Shown here: in pieces, positions 51,722-60,339 of the stretch | Position numbering within the stretch: position 1 is the stretch's first letter | Layout: the number at the start of each line of letters is the position of its first letter | Source of the DNA: Bdellovibrio reynosensis | GTDB taxonomy: Bacteria > Bdellovibrionota > Bdellovibrionia > Bdellovibrionales > Bdellovibrionaceae | Assembly: GCF_022814725.1 (NCBI RefSeq) | Contig: NZ_CP093442.1 | Span: 3,286,001-3,350,000, forward strand | Direction of reading: 5' to 3' | DNA length: 64,000 nucleotides | Notes under the pieces: generated by a model | The model's database searches: none | What the model was told of the DNA's origin: nothing | What the model saw: only the letters and a program-made list of their open reading frames with translations | Position numbers and translations under genes: made by a program

Positions 51722-52378
51722 TTATGCCGGATAAATTAACAACATGAACTCGGCCTTATCATAGGGAAGACCCGAAATTAGTTTATCGATATTCCCTTCA
51801 AGGATGGTTTCATCTTCTTGGGAAAGATTTAGTGTTAGCAGAAACTTGCGATTAGAAAAGTGCTCTTTCATATCGCCCAAGGTTTTTTTAAGTCGGTAAG
51901 GGGTATCCATCAAGATAATGGCACGCTTTTCTTTAGTAAGGTCTTTTAAAGCCTTCGCGCGGGCTTCGCTTTCAGCAGGAACAAAACCGCGAAATAAAAA
52001 CTCATCAATGCGCTGGCCACTTAATGAAAGCAAACCCATTAAAGCAGAAGCACCTAAGACAGATTTAACTTTAATATTCTTTTGGCGACAAAGACGAACT
52101 AAGTCAGCACCTGGATCACAAAATCCCGGAGTCCCGCAGTCCGTTACCAGCGCCACGGTTTTTTCCGCACAGATCGGCACTAAGGCCGCTTTATCATCAG
52201 GGGTAGAGTGTTCATCCAAAGTTTCATAGGTCTTGCCAGTAATGCCATGGGCGCGAAGAAGTTTGGATGCTTCCTTCGTACTTTCGCAAATGACCACATC
52301 ACAGGTTTTTAGAATTTCTAAAGCACGCAGGGTGATTTCAGTTGTATCGCCAATAGGGGTCGCTACCAGATAAAGCAT
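51722..52378 (-). CDS. RsmI-like SAM-dependent methyltransferase, short
   Basis: A 218-residue tetrapyrrole-methylase-fold enzyme. VATPIGDTTEITLRALEILK (compare VSTPIGNLGDITLRALE of RsmI), LVTDCGTPGFCDPGADLVRL and LGASALMGLLSLSG match RsmI, which 2'-O-methylates C1402 of 16S rRNA. EDTR of RsmI reads ESTKEASKLLRAHG here, and the usual C-terminal domain (about 60 residues) is absent. It may be a divergent or orphan rRNA methyltransferase. The ATG overlaps the HAD gene's stop by one base, and the gene ends 1 nt before hrpB begins. Confidence 0.8.
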   Translation of the reverse strand: MLYLVATPIGDTTEITLRALEILKTCDVVICESTKEASKLLRAHGITGKTYETLDEHSTPDDKAALVPICAEKTVALVTDCGTPGFCDPGADLVRLCRQKNIKVKSVLGASALMGLLSLSGQRIDEFLFRGFVPAESEARAKALKDLTKEKRAIILMDTPYRLKKTLGDMKEHFSNRKFLLTLNLSQEDETILEGNIDKLISGLPYDKAEFMLLIYPA

Positions 52379-53106
52379 TAGGATTCCTTTTGGTTTAACA
52401 AGAAATTCATGATTCGCGGCAAAGCTTCCGGTGGTTGTGCTTTGCCTGCGTGGGTGCTTTCAAAGAAAATCATTTCAACATGGGGGCAGAATTGTGAAAG
52501 ATGAACTAGGTTCACCGGCTCGTTTTCAAAGAAATAAATTTTTTCGTAACCCTTTTTGTCGGCTTCAATAAACCAATCGGTTTTAAATTGGGCATCATCC
52601 ATACTGCGATGGGGCTTTAACACCAAGGTCGCTTTTTCGTGCAAAGGGAAATCCCACTGACGAAGAATTTCTGCAGAGCCAACACCCATTCTTTCCACAT
52701 CACGCCCCGTAAGATAAGCAAGTTCGGCGCCCGCTTTTTCTAAAGCTAAAACAAATTCCAAGGCACCTTCGTACAAGTCATCGAACTGAAGATAGTGATT
52801 GGAAAAAAAGTTTTTTTGCCAATAGATGCGAATGGCTTCTTGAAATTCAGGATGGTGGCCATCAAGTCCTGCTCTTTGCAAAGCACCTTGAATGCCCCAG
52901 TCCGTGCGCAAGGTTTTAATGTTCTTAAGCAAAGCCACCTGTTCAGGAAATTTTTTTTGATTCAACGGGGAGGCAGCAAAGTCCAAAAGGATGCGTTCTA
53001 AACGAGGACTAACATCGAATAATGTGGAGTCCAAATCGAAAACCACCAGGCTTTTAAGACCACGTTCGGATAGGGCCTGAATGTTAACAATAATTTGGCT
53101 TAGCAT
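52378..53106 (-). CDS. HAD-superfamily hydrolase
   Basis: A 242-residue phosphohydrolase-like protein. Motif I is VFDLDSTLFD (nucleophile Asp); motif II is YLTGRD; Lys in LVLKPHRSMDDAQFKTDW fits motif III. Motif IV reads FFENEPVNL, where many HADs have DD, so the acid is Glu. It looks like a small-molecule phosphatase; the substrate is not apparent. It is the first gene of a three-gene minus-strand run (HAD, rsmI-like, hrpB), coupled by a one-base overlap. Confidence 0.85.
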   Translation of the reverse strand: MLSQIIVNIQALSERGLKSLVVFDLDSTLFDVSPRLERILLDFAASPLNQKKFPEQVALLKNIKTLRTDWGIQGALQRAGLDGHHPEFQEAIRIYWQKNFFSNHYLQFDDLYEGALEFVLALEKAGAELAYLTGRDVERMGVGSAEILRQWDFPLHEKATLVLKPHRSMDDAQFKTDWFIEADKKGYEKIYFFENEPVNLVHLSQFCPHVEMIFFESTHAGKAQPPEALPRIMNFLLNQKES

Positions 53107-53204
53107 AGGGGAAAATTACTCTGCCAGACTTTACAAGTCTAGTGAAATCAAAGACTTTTGTTGCCGCTGTCTTGTGATTTTTTATAATGTCCCAGGGGGC
53201 AAAA

Positions 53205-53606
53205 ATGTCAGATGTAAGCCACTACAATATCACCATTAAAGAATATCACGTCGACTCTTATGGACACGTGAACAACGCCACCTATTTGCAAATTTACGAA
53301 GAGGCGCGCTGGGAACTTATCACTTCAAAGGGTTATGGATTTCATGAAGTGCATCAGTTGCAACAAGGCCCCGTGATTTTAGAAGTGAACGTAAAATTCT
53401 TTAAAGAAATCCCACTTAGATCAAAGATCGATGTCACCACAGAAGTGATGAACTACAAAGGCAAGGTCGGACAACTCTTACAAAAGATGATGAAAGAAGA
53501 TGGCACAGTAGCCAGTGAAGCGGTTTTTACTTTTGGACTTTTTGATATGAAGGCTCGAAAGCTAATCGAGCCCACAGAAAAATGGAAAAAAGCTTTAGGA
53601 ATTTAA
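53205..53606 (+). CDS. YbgC/4HBT-type thioesterase
   Basis: A 133-residue hot-dog-fold protein. The motif EYHVDSYGHVNNATYLQIYEEA carries the usual D...GHVNN..Y active-site pattern of 4-hydroxybenzoyl-CoA and YbgC-type thioesterases, which cleave acyl-CoA. I start at ATG 53205 because AGGGGG lies about 5 nt upstream; an earlier ATG (53187) lies before that site. Its end overlaps the end of the convergent CheX gene by 12 nt. Confidence 0.88.
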   Translation: MSDVSHYNITIKEYHVDSYGHVNNATYLQIYEEARWELITSKGYGFHEVHQLQQGPVILEVNVKFFKEIPLRSKIDVTTEVMNYKGKVGQLLQKMMKEDGTVASEAVFTFGLFDMKARKLIEPTEKWKKALGI

Positions 53607-54536
53607 GCCTTTTTTCGGTACTGGATAACCTACCACCTGAAGATAGAATCGTCCTTTTTCAGTAGCAAAAGGAATCATCATCCCAGCGGCCCCTTGCGGG
53701 CTCAGGATTAATTGATTTGCGCCCATGATCACACGGGGAACGGTCATCTCAACACCATAGGCCTCAAGATCCGCTTTAGCATTTCCTAAAATAATATTGT
53801 TAATTTCACCAACAGCGTCTTGATTGTCAGGGGTGAAATCTTCTTGAACTTCACCAAACATTTTAGAAATTAAATCCAAATAACAAGCTTTATCAAAAGA
53901 AACACAAAGATAGCCTTGGAAAGAAGCGCTCTTAATATCAATGATTGAAGAGACTTCACCTAGAATTGGCTCTTGCGGAGACCGTGGACCTGCTTTTTCC
54001 ATTTTCATGGAAGTCATTCCAAGCTCAGCCATTACTTTTGTGGTTGAAGCTAGAAGAGCATTGATCACTCGCACGTCCACCGCGAACTTCGGCGGCGGGG
54101 GAGGAATAGGTTTTCCACCGTGGTGTTGAGTATTGATCAACGTAACCATCGTACTCATTAGCTCTTCAGCATTAACTGGTTTTTTAAAAAAGCGGGAACG
54201 ACGAAGTTGTTCAGGAATTTCATCGATGTCTTTATTCGACATCACAATCAAATTAGCGTCCTGAGTATTTCTGAAAGTATTAATACCGTAAACGAAACCG
54301 CCATCCATTAAGCGCGGGACATCTGTATCAATTAGAACCATATCAAATTTCTGGTTCTCTGATTTCATTGCGGCTTCCGCACCGTCTTTCGCTCGAACCA
54401 TGATAGGGGTGAAGCCTGAAGCTTCTAAATGATCAAATAAAGGCTCACGCAGGGATTTTTCAAGCTCAGTCTTGTTATCAACTAAGAGGATGTTTTTTCT
54501 GACCTTCGGAGTTGTTGCTTTTATTGTAGTGGTCAT
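53595..54536 (-). CDS. Receiver-CheX fusion protein
   Basis: A 313-residue protein. The N-terminus is a receiver domain (NILLVDNKTELEKSLREPLF, MVLIDTDVP with Asp70 the likely phospho-acceptor, SRFFKKPVN). After a proline-rich linker (GGKPIPPPPPKF) comes a CheX-type domain with DAVGEINNIILGNAKADLEA, whose ExxN pair is the CheY-P phosphatase signature. CheX proteins take phosphate off CheY in chemotaxis; linking one to a receiver suggests phosphorylation-controlled or self-directed phosphatase activity (inference). It is divergent from the GYF-PilZ gene. Confidence 0.88.
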   Translation of the reverse strand: MTTTIKATTPKVRKNILLVDNKTELEKSLREPLFDHLEASGFTPIMVRAKDGAEAAMKSENQKFDMVLIDTDVPRLMDGGFVYGINTFRNTQDANLIVMSNKDIDEIPEQLRRSRFFKKPVNAEELMSTMVTLINTQHHGGKPIPPPPPKFAVDVRVINALLASTTKVMAELGMTSMKMEKAGPRSPQEPILGEVSSIIDIKSASFQGYLCVSFDKACYLDLISKMFGEVQEDFTPDNQDAVGEINNIILGNAKADLEAYGVEMTVPRVIMGANQLILSPQGAAGMMIPFATEKGRFYLQVVGYPVPKKGLNS

Positions 54537-54692
54537 AAACTCGCTTTTGTATCTAGAACATTTATAATAGGAAACAACTGCGGGCCTGTTAACAAGTATA
54601 TATTCGTCCAGGTCTTTTTTCCTGCTTTTTTTGCCTAAAAGTTCGACGAAAAAACACGGTTTTTTCGCAATAAAACGTTTAATTTCCTACAG

Positions 54693-54720
54693 TTAAGTCA
54701 GGTCTTGTTTGTGCCGATAG
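54693..54720 (+). promoter_or_regulatory. Candidate sigma-28 (FliA) promoter
   Basis: TTAAGTCA (54693-54700) or TAAGTCAG, then 11-12 nt, then GCCGATAG (54713-54720) fits the flagellar sigma-28 consensus, with seven of eight bases at the -10. The start codon at 54748 is 27 nt away, after GAGGAG. It would make the GYF-PilZ gene part of the motility regulon. Confidence 0.55.
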
Positions 54721-54747
54721 TCTCAAATAAGAGGAGCAGATAGGACC

Positions 54748-55530
54748 ATGATGAAACAATACTATCTTTCAAACAACGGCACTCATATTGGACCTTTCGG
54801 GTTTGAGACGATCCTAAAAAAGATCGAAAACAAAGAGCATCAGTGGACTGATTATATTTTTGATGAGTCTATTGGCGAATGGTTGATGCTATTAGAGCAT
54901 CCCGAGTTTTCAGTGAAGCTTGCACAAAAACCCGCGACCGCGCCTCAAACAGCTCCGACAGAATTAAAAAGCCAAGTAAAAGACAAAGAGTGGTTCATCC
55001 TTAAAGAGGGTAACAACTACGGACCTTTTAGCCAGGCAGAGCTGATTCAGATGCTTCAAGAAAAAGCATTGTTTGAATACGACTATATTTGGCACGCAAA
55101 ACTTCCGGCTTGGAAGCGAGTTGCTGAAGTGGAAGATTTTTCTGCCACATCGATCCGTGCATTAAAGAATTCAAAAGATGCCGATCTTTCAGAAATCTTT
55201 TTCCGTCGTCGTCATGCCCGTGCAGCCTATGGTGCTTCTTTGATCGTTCACAATAATAAAACTGTTTTCCGTGGCCAGGCTTTGGAAATCAGCGCAGGTG
55301 GGGCGGGTGTACTGATTGATTCAGCAAATTTGCAACCGGGTCAGTCATTATTCTTGCACTTTCAACCAGGCAACGGTGTTCCTCCGTTTAATGCTGTTTG
55401 CCAGGTCGTAAGTAAGCAGTTCGTCGCTTCTTCAGGAGAAAACGAATCTGTAAAATATGGCGTTAAGTTTACGAACCTTAGCCAATCAGTGCGCGAATCA
55501 ATTAAGAATTTTACTAGCAAAGCAGCATAA
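54748..55530 (+). CDS. GYF_2-GYF_2-PilZ protein
   Basis: A 260-residue cytoplasmic protein. Two GYF_2 domains occur in tandem: the first has YLSNNGTHIGPFGFETILKK, the second WFILKEGNNYGPFSQAELIQ. The C-terminal PilZ domain (RRRHARAAYGASLIVHNNKT, ALEISAGGAGVLIDS, VKYGVKFTNLS) has RRRHAR in place of RxxxR and ISAGG in place of NxSxxG, so cyclic-di-GMP binding is possible but variant. GYF_2 domains could dock proline-rich partners, such as the PPPPP linker of the adjacent CheX protein (inference). A sigma-28-like promoter and GAGGAG precede it. A strong terminator follows. Confidence 0.88.
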   Translation: MMKQYYLSNNGTHIGPFGFETILKKIENKEHQWTDYIFDESIGEWLMLLEHPEFSVKLAQKPATAPQTAPTELKSQVKDKEWFILKEGNNYGPFSQAELIQMLQEKALFEYDYIWHAKLPAWKRVAEVEDFSATSIRALKNSKDADLSEIFFRRRHARAAYGASLIVHNNKTVFRGQALEISAGGAGVLIDSANLQPGQSLFLHFQPGNGVPPFNAVCQVVSKQFVASSGENESVKYGVKFTNLSQSVRESIKNFTSKAA

Positions 55531-55537
55531 TCATAAG

Positions 55538-55562
55538 GCCCGGAAATTCCGGGCGCTTTTTT
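55538..55562 (+). terminator. Rho-independent terminator
   Basis: GCCCGGAA (55538-55545) pairs with TTCCGGGC (55547-55554) in a perfect 8-bp stem, followed by GCTTTTTT. It lies 8 nt after the stop of the GYF-PilZ gene. A plain end for that transcript. Confidence 0.92.
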
Positions 55563-55589
55563 GGGCGAAGAAGCCCTGAAGGACCGAAG

Positions 55590-56567
55590 ATGGAATTTCC
55601 GAAGTTAATCGCAGCCATGACTTTATCAACATTGCTCATGGCTTGCGCTCAAGATGTTAAGTTTGATCTTCCGGCCACTTCAGACAACTTCGATCAAAAT
55701 ATTACATACAACAACAAAGTGGATATACTTTGGATCGTCGACAACTCTTCATCGATGTTGAAGCATCAGCAAAACTTAAGTGCCCAAGTCCCTGATCTTG
55801 TCGCAAAACTGAATTCATTAAAAATGGATTACCATATGGCCGTAGTGACTACCAGCATGGGTGGAGCATTGCCTGATGGGGGTAAGTTTATCGGTTCGCC
55901 AAAATATGTGACTTCTAAAACGCCAGACCTTGTGAATAGTTTAAAAAGCCGCATGATCGTGGGCGAAGCGGGCAGTAACAACGAGCGCGGCCTAGAGTCG
56001 ATGCAAACCGCCCTATCACCAAGCTACCTTGCCAACGAAGGAAAAGGTTTTTTCCGTAACGATGCTTTGTTAGTGGTGATCGCTTTATCAGATGAAAACG
56101 ACAAGAGTGCTGTATCTAGTCCAGCAAGCTATTACACAAATTTCTTAGATAGCATCAAAGCCCCATGGGTGGATGGCACGCGATCTTGGGTGTTCAATTT
56201 TATTGGTGTGATTCCTTCAAGCATTAACTGTAAGACATTTAATGATTATGCTGAATCAGGTCTGACGTTCATGGATATCGTCGCTGAATCTAAAGGTGTG
56301 CAGGAATCAATTTGCAGCACAAATCTTTCAATGGCCGTGGGCAATATCCGCGCGCGCATATATCAAATTCTTACCGACTTTAAACTGACGAAAAAGCCGG
56401 TAGTAGAATCAATCACGGTTAAAATCAATGGAGTTTCAGTCCCACGCAATCAAACTGACGGTTGGGATTATATCGAAGCAGGGAATTTGATCCGCTTCTA
56501 CGGATCCGCGGTTCCCGCAGCAGATGCATCCATCAAAGTGGATTTCAAACCTAGAGAAGCAAACTGA
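55590..56567 (+). CDS. vWA-like lipoprotein
   Basis: A 325-residue lipoprotein with signal PKLIAAMTLSTLLMAC. The mature part is a von Willebrand A-like domain: VDILWIVDNSSSM carries the MIDAS DxSxS, followed by YHMAVVTTSMGG and LLVVIALSDENDKS. Such domains bind a ligand through a divalent metal. The C-terminal 60 residues (SITVKINGVSVPRNQTDGWD) look like a small beta domain. The last 70 bp overlap the end of the convergent ABC gene. Its partner is not evident. Confidence 0.85.
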   Translation: MEFPKLIAAMTLSTLLMACAQDVKFDLPATSDNFDQNITYNNKVDILWIVDNSSSMLKHQQNLSAQVPDLVAKLNSLKMDYHMAVVTTSMGGALPDGGKFIGSPKYVTSKTPDLVNSLKSRMIVGEAGSNNERGLESMQTALSPSYLANEGKGFFRNDALLVVIALSDENDKSAVSSPASYYTNFLDSIKAPWVDGTRSWVFNFIGVIPSSINCKTFNDYAESGLTFMDIVAESKGVQESICSTNLSMAVGNIRARIYQILTDFKLTKKPVVESITVKINGVSVPRNQTDGWDYIEAGNLIRFYGSAVPAADASIKVDFKPREAN

Positions 56568-58309
56568 TAATAAAGTCCCTGGGCTTTCATCAACTCAGAA
56601 TGAGAGCCCATCTCAAGCACTTCGCCATGATCTAAAACAATAATACGATCGCACTGCTCAATCGTTGAAAGACGATGGGCGATGATGATGCTTGTGCGGC
56701 CACGGGTGATTTCTTTCGTCGCTTCCTGAATGATGTGTTCGCTTTCAGAATCGATATTCGCTGTTGCTTCATCCAAAATCAGGATGTCTGGATTAAACGC
56801 TAGGATACGCGCAAAGGCGATCAACTGGCGTTCACCCACAGAAAGGTTGGAACCCCGCTCAGCCACAGGGCTTTGTAAGTTGCGGCCGGTGCGTTTAAGT
56901 AATTCCATGTATCCTGTTTTCGCGCAGGCCTTTTCAATTTGTTCAGCACTGACGGCCGGGTCACCAAGCCCGATATTATCAGCAATGGTGCCTCTGAAAA
57001 TAAAGTTGTCCTGTTGAACTACGCCCACATGGTGACGGATTTCACCACGAGGAATCTGTTCTAAAGCCATACCGTCAACGAACACCGTTTTTTCAGGAGC
57101 ATCGTAAAAACGCTGGAGCAAAGAAATAAACGTCGATTTACCACTGCCAGTTCGGCCTACCAAAGCTACGGATTCACCGGCTTTGATGTGCAGGTTGATG
57201 TTTTTAAGAACTAGCGGCAGGTTGTCCTCATAGCGGAAGTTAAGATTATGAATCTTAATTTCGCCATGCAGGCCTTCTGGTTTAGATAGATCTTGGAATT
57301 CTTGTTCCACTTGCTCATCCATCAGTGTGAAAATACGTTCCGCGCTGGTTAACGAGTTTTGGAACTGCTGATACTTCTCTAAGATTTCTCTTAAAGGTGG
57401 GATGAAATCTTGAATGTTCATTAAAAACGCAATCAAGGCACCGATGCCGATGGCGTTTTCAGCGCTTAACATACCACCGAAGTACAAAGCTGAGGTGATT
57501 GTGGTTGCATTAAACAAGTTCATAATAGGCTGCATCAGTGCATAAGCACGGATTGAGCGCATGTTTGTGTCGCGGTAATCAACCGACAGACCACCGAATT
57601 TTTCGCGGTTGCGGTTTAAGCGGTTATAAAGTTGAACGACCTTGATGCCGTTTAAGTTTTCAGCCAAGAAAGCGTTGATCAACGATAACTTCTTTTTTTG
57701 CTCACTTAGGATTTCACGGATTTTGTTACTCAGGTAAAACGAAGCCCCGATAAAGATCGGCGCCAAGATCAAAGAAACCAAAGTCAGCTTCCAAGAAATC
57801 ACTGCAAGCGCAATAACGACCGAGCAGATGATAACTGCATTGGTAAATACAGAGATCACGCCTTCAGAGAACAACTCACCCAATGAAGCCACATCGTTGG
57901 TTAAGCGAGTAACAATACGACCTGTGGGCGTTTTGTTGAAAAACTGCATCGGCAAGTGCTGTACGTGAGACATCAAAGCTTCGCGCAAATGGAATAACAT
58001 GCGGTTGCCGAAAAGCTGGAACAGGTAAGCATTCGCAAACGAGAAAATAGAACGCATGATCTCAAGGATCAGGTACGCAATCGCAACGTTCGTGAAGATT
58101 TGATAGTCTTTTTGTTTTACACCGTGATCAATAGCATAACCGATCAGGAAAGGCACAAGACGGGCAACAATGGCTCCACCGGCAACAGCAAAGATCGCCG
58201 CGAACAAAAGTCCCTTTTCTTTTCTAGCGTAGGGCCAAAGACGTCTAAATAATCCAGGGTAAGTGATCTTAGTCTTAACCAGATCCTCATGCATGAAATT
58301 ATCACTCAT
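56498..58309 (-). CDS. ABC exporter half, catalytic-site subunit
   Basis: A 603-residue type IV ABC half-exporter: six membrane helices, then an ATPase with Walker A GRTGSGKSTF, Walker B ILILDEATANID and switch His in IIAHRLSTI. The signature reads LSVGERQ rather than LSGGQ. I start at ATG 58309, with AAGGGGG upstream; it overlaps the partner by 8 nt. It has a canonical Glu, so with its neighbour it forms a heterodimer like TM287/288, in which the degenerate ATP site pairs the partner's Asp with this subunit's altered signature. The substrate is unknown; multidrug or lipid export is usual. It overlaps the vWA gene by 70 bp in convergent fashion. Confidence 0.9.
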   Translation of the reverse strand: MSDNFMHEDLVKTKITYPGLFRRLWPYARKEKGLLFAAIFAVAGGAIVARLVPFLIGYAIDHGVKQKDYQIFTNVAIAYLILEIMRSIFSFANAYLFQLFGNRMLFHLREALMSHVQHLPMQFFNKTPTGRIVTRLTNDVASLGELFSEGVISVFTNAVIICSVVIALAVISWKLTLVSLILAPIFIGASFYLSNKIREILSEQKKKLSLINAFLAENLNGIKVVQLYNRLNRNREKFGGLSVDYRDTNMRSIRAYALMQPIMNLFNATTITSALYFGGMLSAENAIGIGALIAFLMNIQDFIPPLREILEKYQQFQNSLTSAERIFTLMDEQVEQEFQDLSKPEGLHGEIKIHNLNFRYEDNLPLVLKNINLHIKAGESVALVGRTGSGKSTFISLLQRFYDAPEKTVFVDGMALEQIPRGEIRHHVGVVQQDNFIFRGTIADNIGLGDPAVSAEQIEKACAKTGYMELLKRTGRNLQSPVAERGSNLSVGERQLIAFARILAFNPDILILDEATANIDSESEHIIQEATKEITRGRTSIIIAHRLSTIEQCDRIIVLDHGEVLEMGSHSELMKAQGLYYQFASLGLKSTLMDASAAGTADP

Positions 58310-60059
58310 GATGTTCCCCCTTTCCTTGAATATGCACAATTTTTTGGAAGGTCGGGCTGGTTCTAAAGACATCCATGTAAGAGCCTAAAGCCTCTACTTG
58401 TCCATCTTTTAAAATAAGCAGCTTATTAACGCCTTTTAAAGAAGACAGGCGGTGAGCTACGATAATTCGAGTCGTCGTCGAATCGCTTTTTGAAAGCTCC
58501 GCCTCAATCGCTTTTTCAGTTCTTGTATCAACCGCACTGAGCGAGTCATCTAAAACTAGGACCGGGGTTTTCATAATCAAGCCACGGGCAATTGTCAGGC
58601 GTTGCTTTTGGCCACCAGAAAGATTCACGCCTCGTTCACCAAGTTGAGAGTCATATTTGTGCGGAAGGGCATCGATTTCTTTATTCAGATCCACGATCCC
58701 CACCATGCGCATGATTTCGCCTTCAGTAGCGCGAGCATGCAAGCCGAAGCTGACGTTTTCAGAAATAGAGTCACTGAATAAGAAAGCTTCCTGGGGAACT
58801 AGTAAGAAAGTTTTGCGCAAAGATTCTTGTTTGATCTTTTCAATGGAAATTCCATTTACTAAAATTTGACCTTCTTTCAAAGGATACATACGCGACAACA
58901 GATGCAATAGCGTTGTTTTTCCTGCGCCCACAGGTCCCATGATTCCAAGACTTTCACCTGCATGCAAAGTGAATGAAACGTCTTTTAAAACGTAAACAGT
59001 GCTGTCTTGGTGTTTGTAGGATACATTTTTAAACTCAAGACTTTCGAATTTTTGAATTTCAATCGTTCCATCATCAGGAATGTCACTGTTTGTTTTCAAC
59101 ACATCCTTAATACGATCAAAGGAAGCATAACCTTTTTGAAAATATGAAAAGCCCATTCCCAAAGCAGTCATTGGCCAAACCATCTTTTGAATATAGCGAT
59201 GAAAGGCTACGAAAGTACCAATAGTCACCGCACCGGAATAAATATCATCTTTAGCGATGAATAAAAGAATCACACTGCCTGAGGTAACACCGAACTCCAT
59301 CACCGGAACAAAGAACGCATCAATGCGCGCCACTTTGTTACAAGCTTTTTCAAAAGCCGAGCTGACAGCGTTGAACAAAGAAGTTCTGTTATCTTCCTGA
59401 GCGAAACTTTTGATAACGCGAATACCACCCACGGTTTCTTGGGCAACACCGGTAAGTTCAGAAAACTTATCTTGCTGAACTTTGTAATTGGAATGGATCA
59501 AGCGCATGACCTTCCAAATTAAAAACGGAACTAAAGGCAAGAACACCAATGTCTTCCAAGTCCATTCCCAGTTTAATCCAACCATAATTGGTAAAACCAC
59601 GGCGATGATAATGATACCATCGGCAAGAATTAATAATCCTGGGCCAATTGCTTGACGGAAGGATTGAACGTCATTGGTCATTAAGCTCATCAATTCGCCC
59701 ACTTGGTTTTTGTGGAAGAAGTTCGGGCCCAATGAAGTGACATGACGGAATAACTTTTGGCGAATGTGTTCAGCTGCAAAAGTATGGAAGCGACCGAAGT
59801 TGGTTCTCCAGCCATAACGAGTGAATGCAAGTCCTGCCATAATTGCAAAAAACATTGCACAGGTTTTGCCAATGGCACTTAACGGCGCCATGGTTTCAAT
59901 CTGATCGATGGCTATCTTCATGATCAGCGGATAGACGCCGTCCAAAATATTTGTGACCAGCAAAAACAGCATACCCAAGCTGAAAGCTCGAGGGTTGTTT
60001 TTGATGTAGTACCAAAGGGGACGCTTATAAAGAATAGTGTTATCTGATGAACTTTGCAT
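58302..60059 (-). CDS. ABC exporter half, degenerate-site subunit
   Basis: A 585-residue ABC half-exporter with six helices (FSLGMLFLLVTNILDGVYPL and others). The ATPase shows Walker A GPVGAGKTTL, signature LSGGQKQRLTIARGL, and Walker B LVLDDSLSAVD, where the catalytic Glu is Asp. The switch His is in IVAHRLSSL. An Asp here with a canonical signature marks the degenerate-site half of a heterodimeric exporter; the downstream half has the opposite pattern. The start is 15 nt after the 52-residue ORF, so the three genes are likely one transcript. Confidence 0.9.
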   Translation of the reverse strand: MQSSSDNTILYKRPLWYYIKNNPRAFSLGMLFLLVTNILDGVYPLIMKIAIDQIETMAPLSAIGKTCAMFFAIMAGLAFTRYGWRTNFGRFHTFAAEHIRQKLFRHVTSLGPNFFHKNQVGELMSLMTNDVQSFRQAIGPGLLILADGIIIIAVVLPIMVGLNWEWTWKTLVFLPLVPFLIWKVMRLIHSNYKVQQDKFSELTGVAQETVGGIRVIKSFAQEDNRTSLFNAVSSAFEKACNKVARIDAFFVPVMEFGVTSGSVILLFIAKDDIYSGAVTIGTFVAFHRYIQKMVWPMTALGMGFSYFQKGYASFDRIKDVLKTNSDIPDDGTIEIQKFESLEFKNVSYKHQDSTVYVLKDVSFTLHAGESLGIMGPVGAGKTTLLHLLSRMYPLKEGQILVNGISIEKIKQESLRKTFLLVPQEAFLFSDSISENVSFGLHARATEGEIMRMVGIVDLNKEIDALPHKYDSQLGERGVNLSGGQKQRLTIARGLIMKTPVLVLDDSLSAVDTRTEKAIEAELSKSDSTTTRIIVAHRLSSLKGVNKLLILKDGQVEALGSYMDVFRTSPTFQKIVHIQGKGEHHE

Positions 60060-60074
60060 TCCCGCAAACTCTAG

Positions 60075-60233
60075 TTAATCCCACTTGATCCTGCAAGTAC
60101 TTTGGCCTGAATAAGATTCATGTTGTTGTTCAAAGCGTCGTTCTAGGCGGCGCTCGAAGGCTCTTTCTTCCCACAGGTAATAAAAGGGTCTTTTATTGTT
60201 AAAACGCTCTATTAAAAATCTTAGTAAGCCCAT
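60075..60233 (-). CDS. Small Arg-rich ORF before the ABC exporter
   Basis: 52 residues starting MGLLRFLIERFNNKRPFYYL, with an Arg/Glu-rich helical centre (WEERAFERRLERRFEQQHES) and ending TCRIKWD. AAGGAG lies 7 nt before the ATG. An N-terminal amphipathic or membrane-touching stretch is possible. It ends 15 nt before the ABC gene, on the same strand. I know no homologue. The RBS and position support translation, and it could be a small regulator or subunit of the exporter (inference). Confidence 0.6.
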   Translation of the reverse strand: MGLLRFLIERFNNKRPFYYLWEERAFERRLERRFEQQHESYSGQSTCRIKWD

Positions 60234-60339
60234 AGTGTGCTCCTTCAATCCTTAGACTCTAAGATCGGCATTGCGGGTGCATATTTCAATACCCTTGCTT
60301 AAAGTAGCATTTAGTAATACTCTCGTTTTGAGGTGTGGA

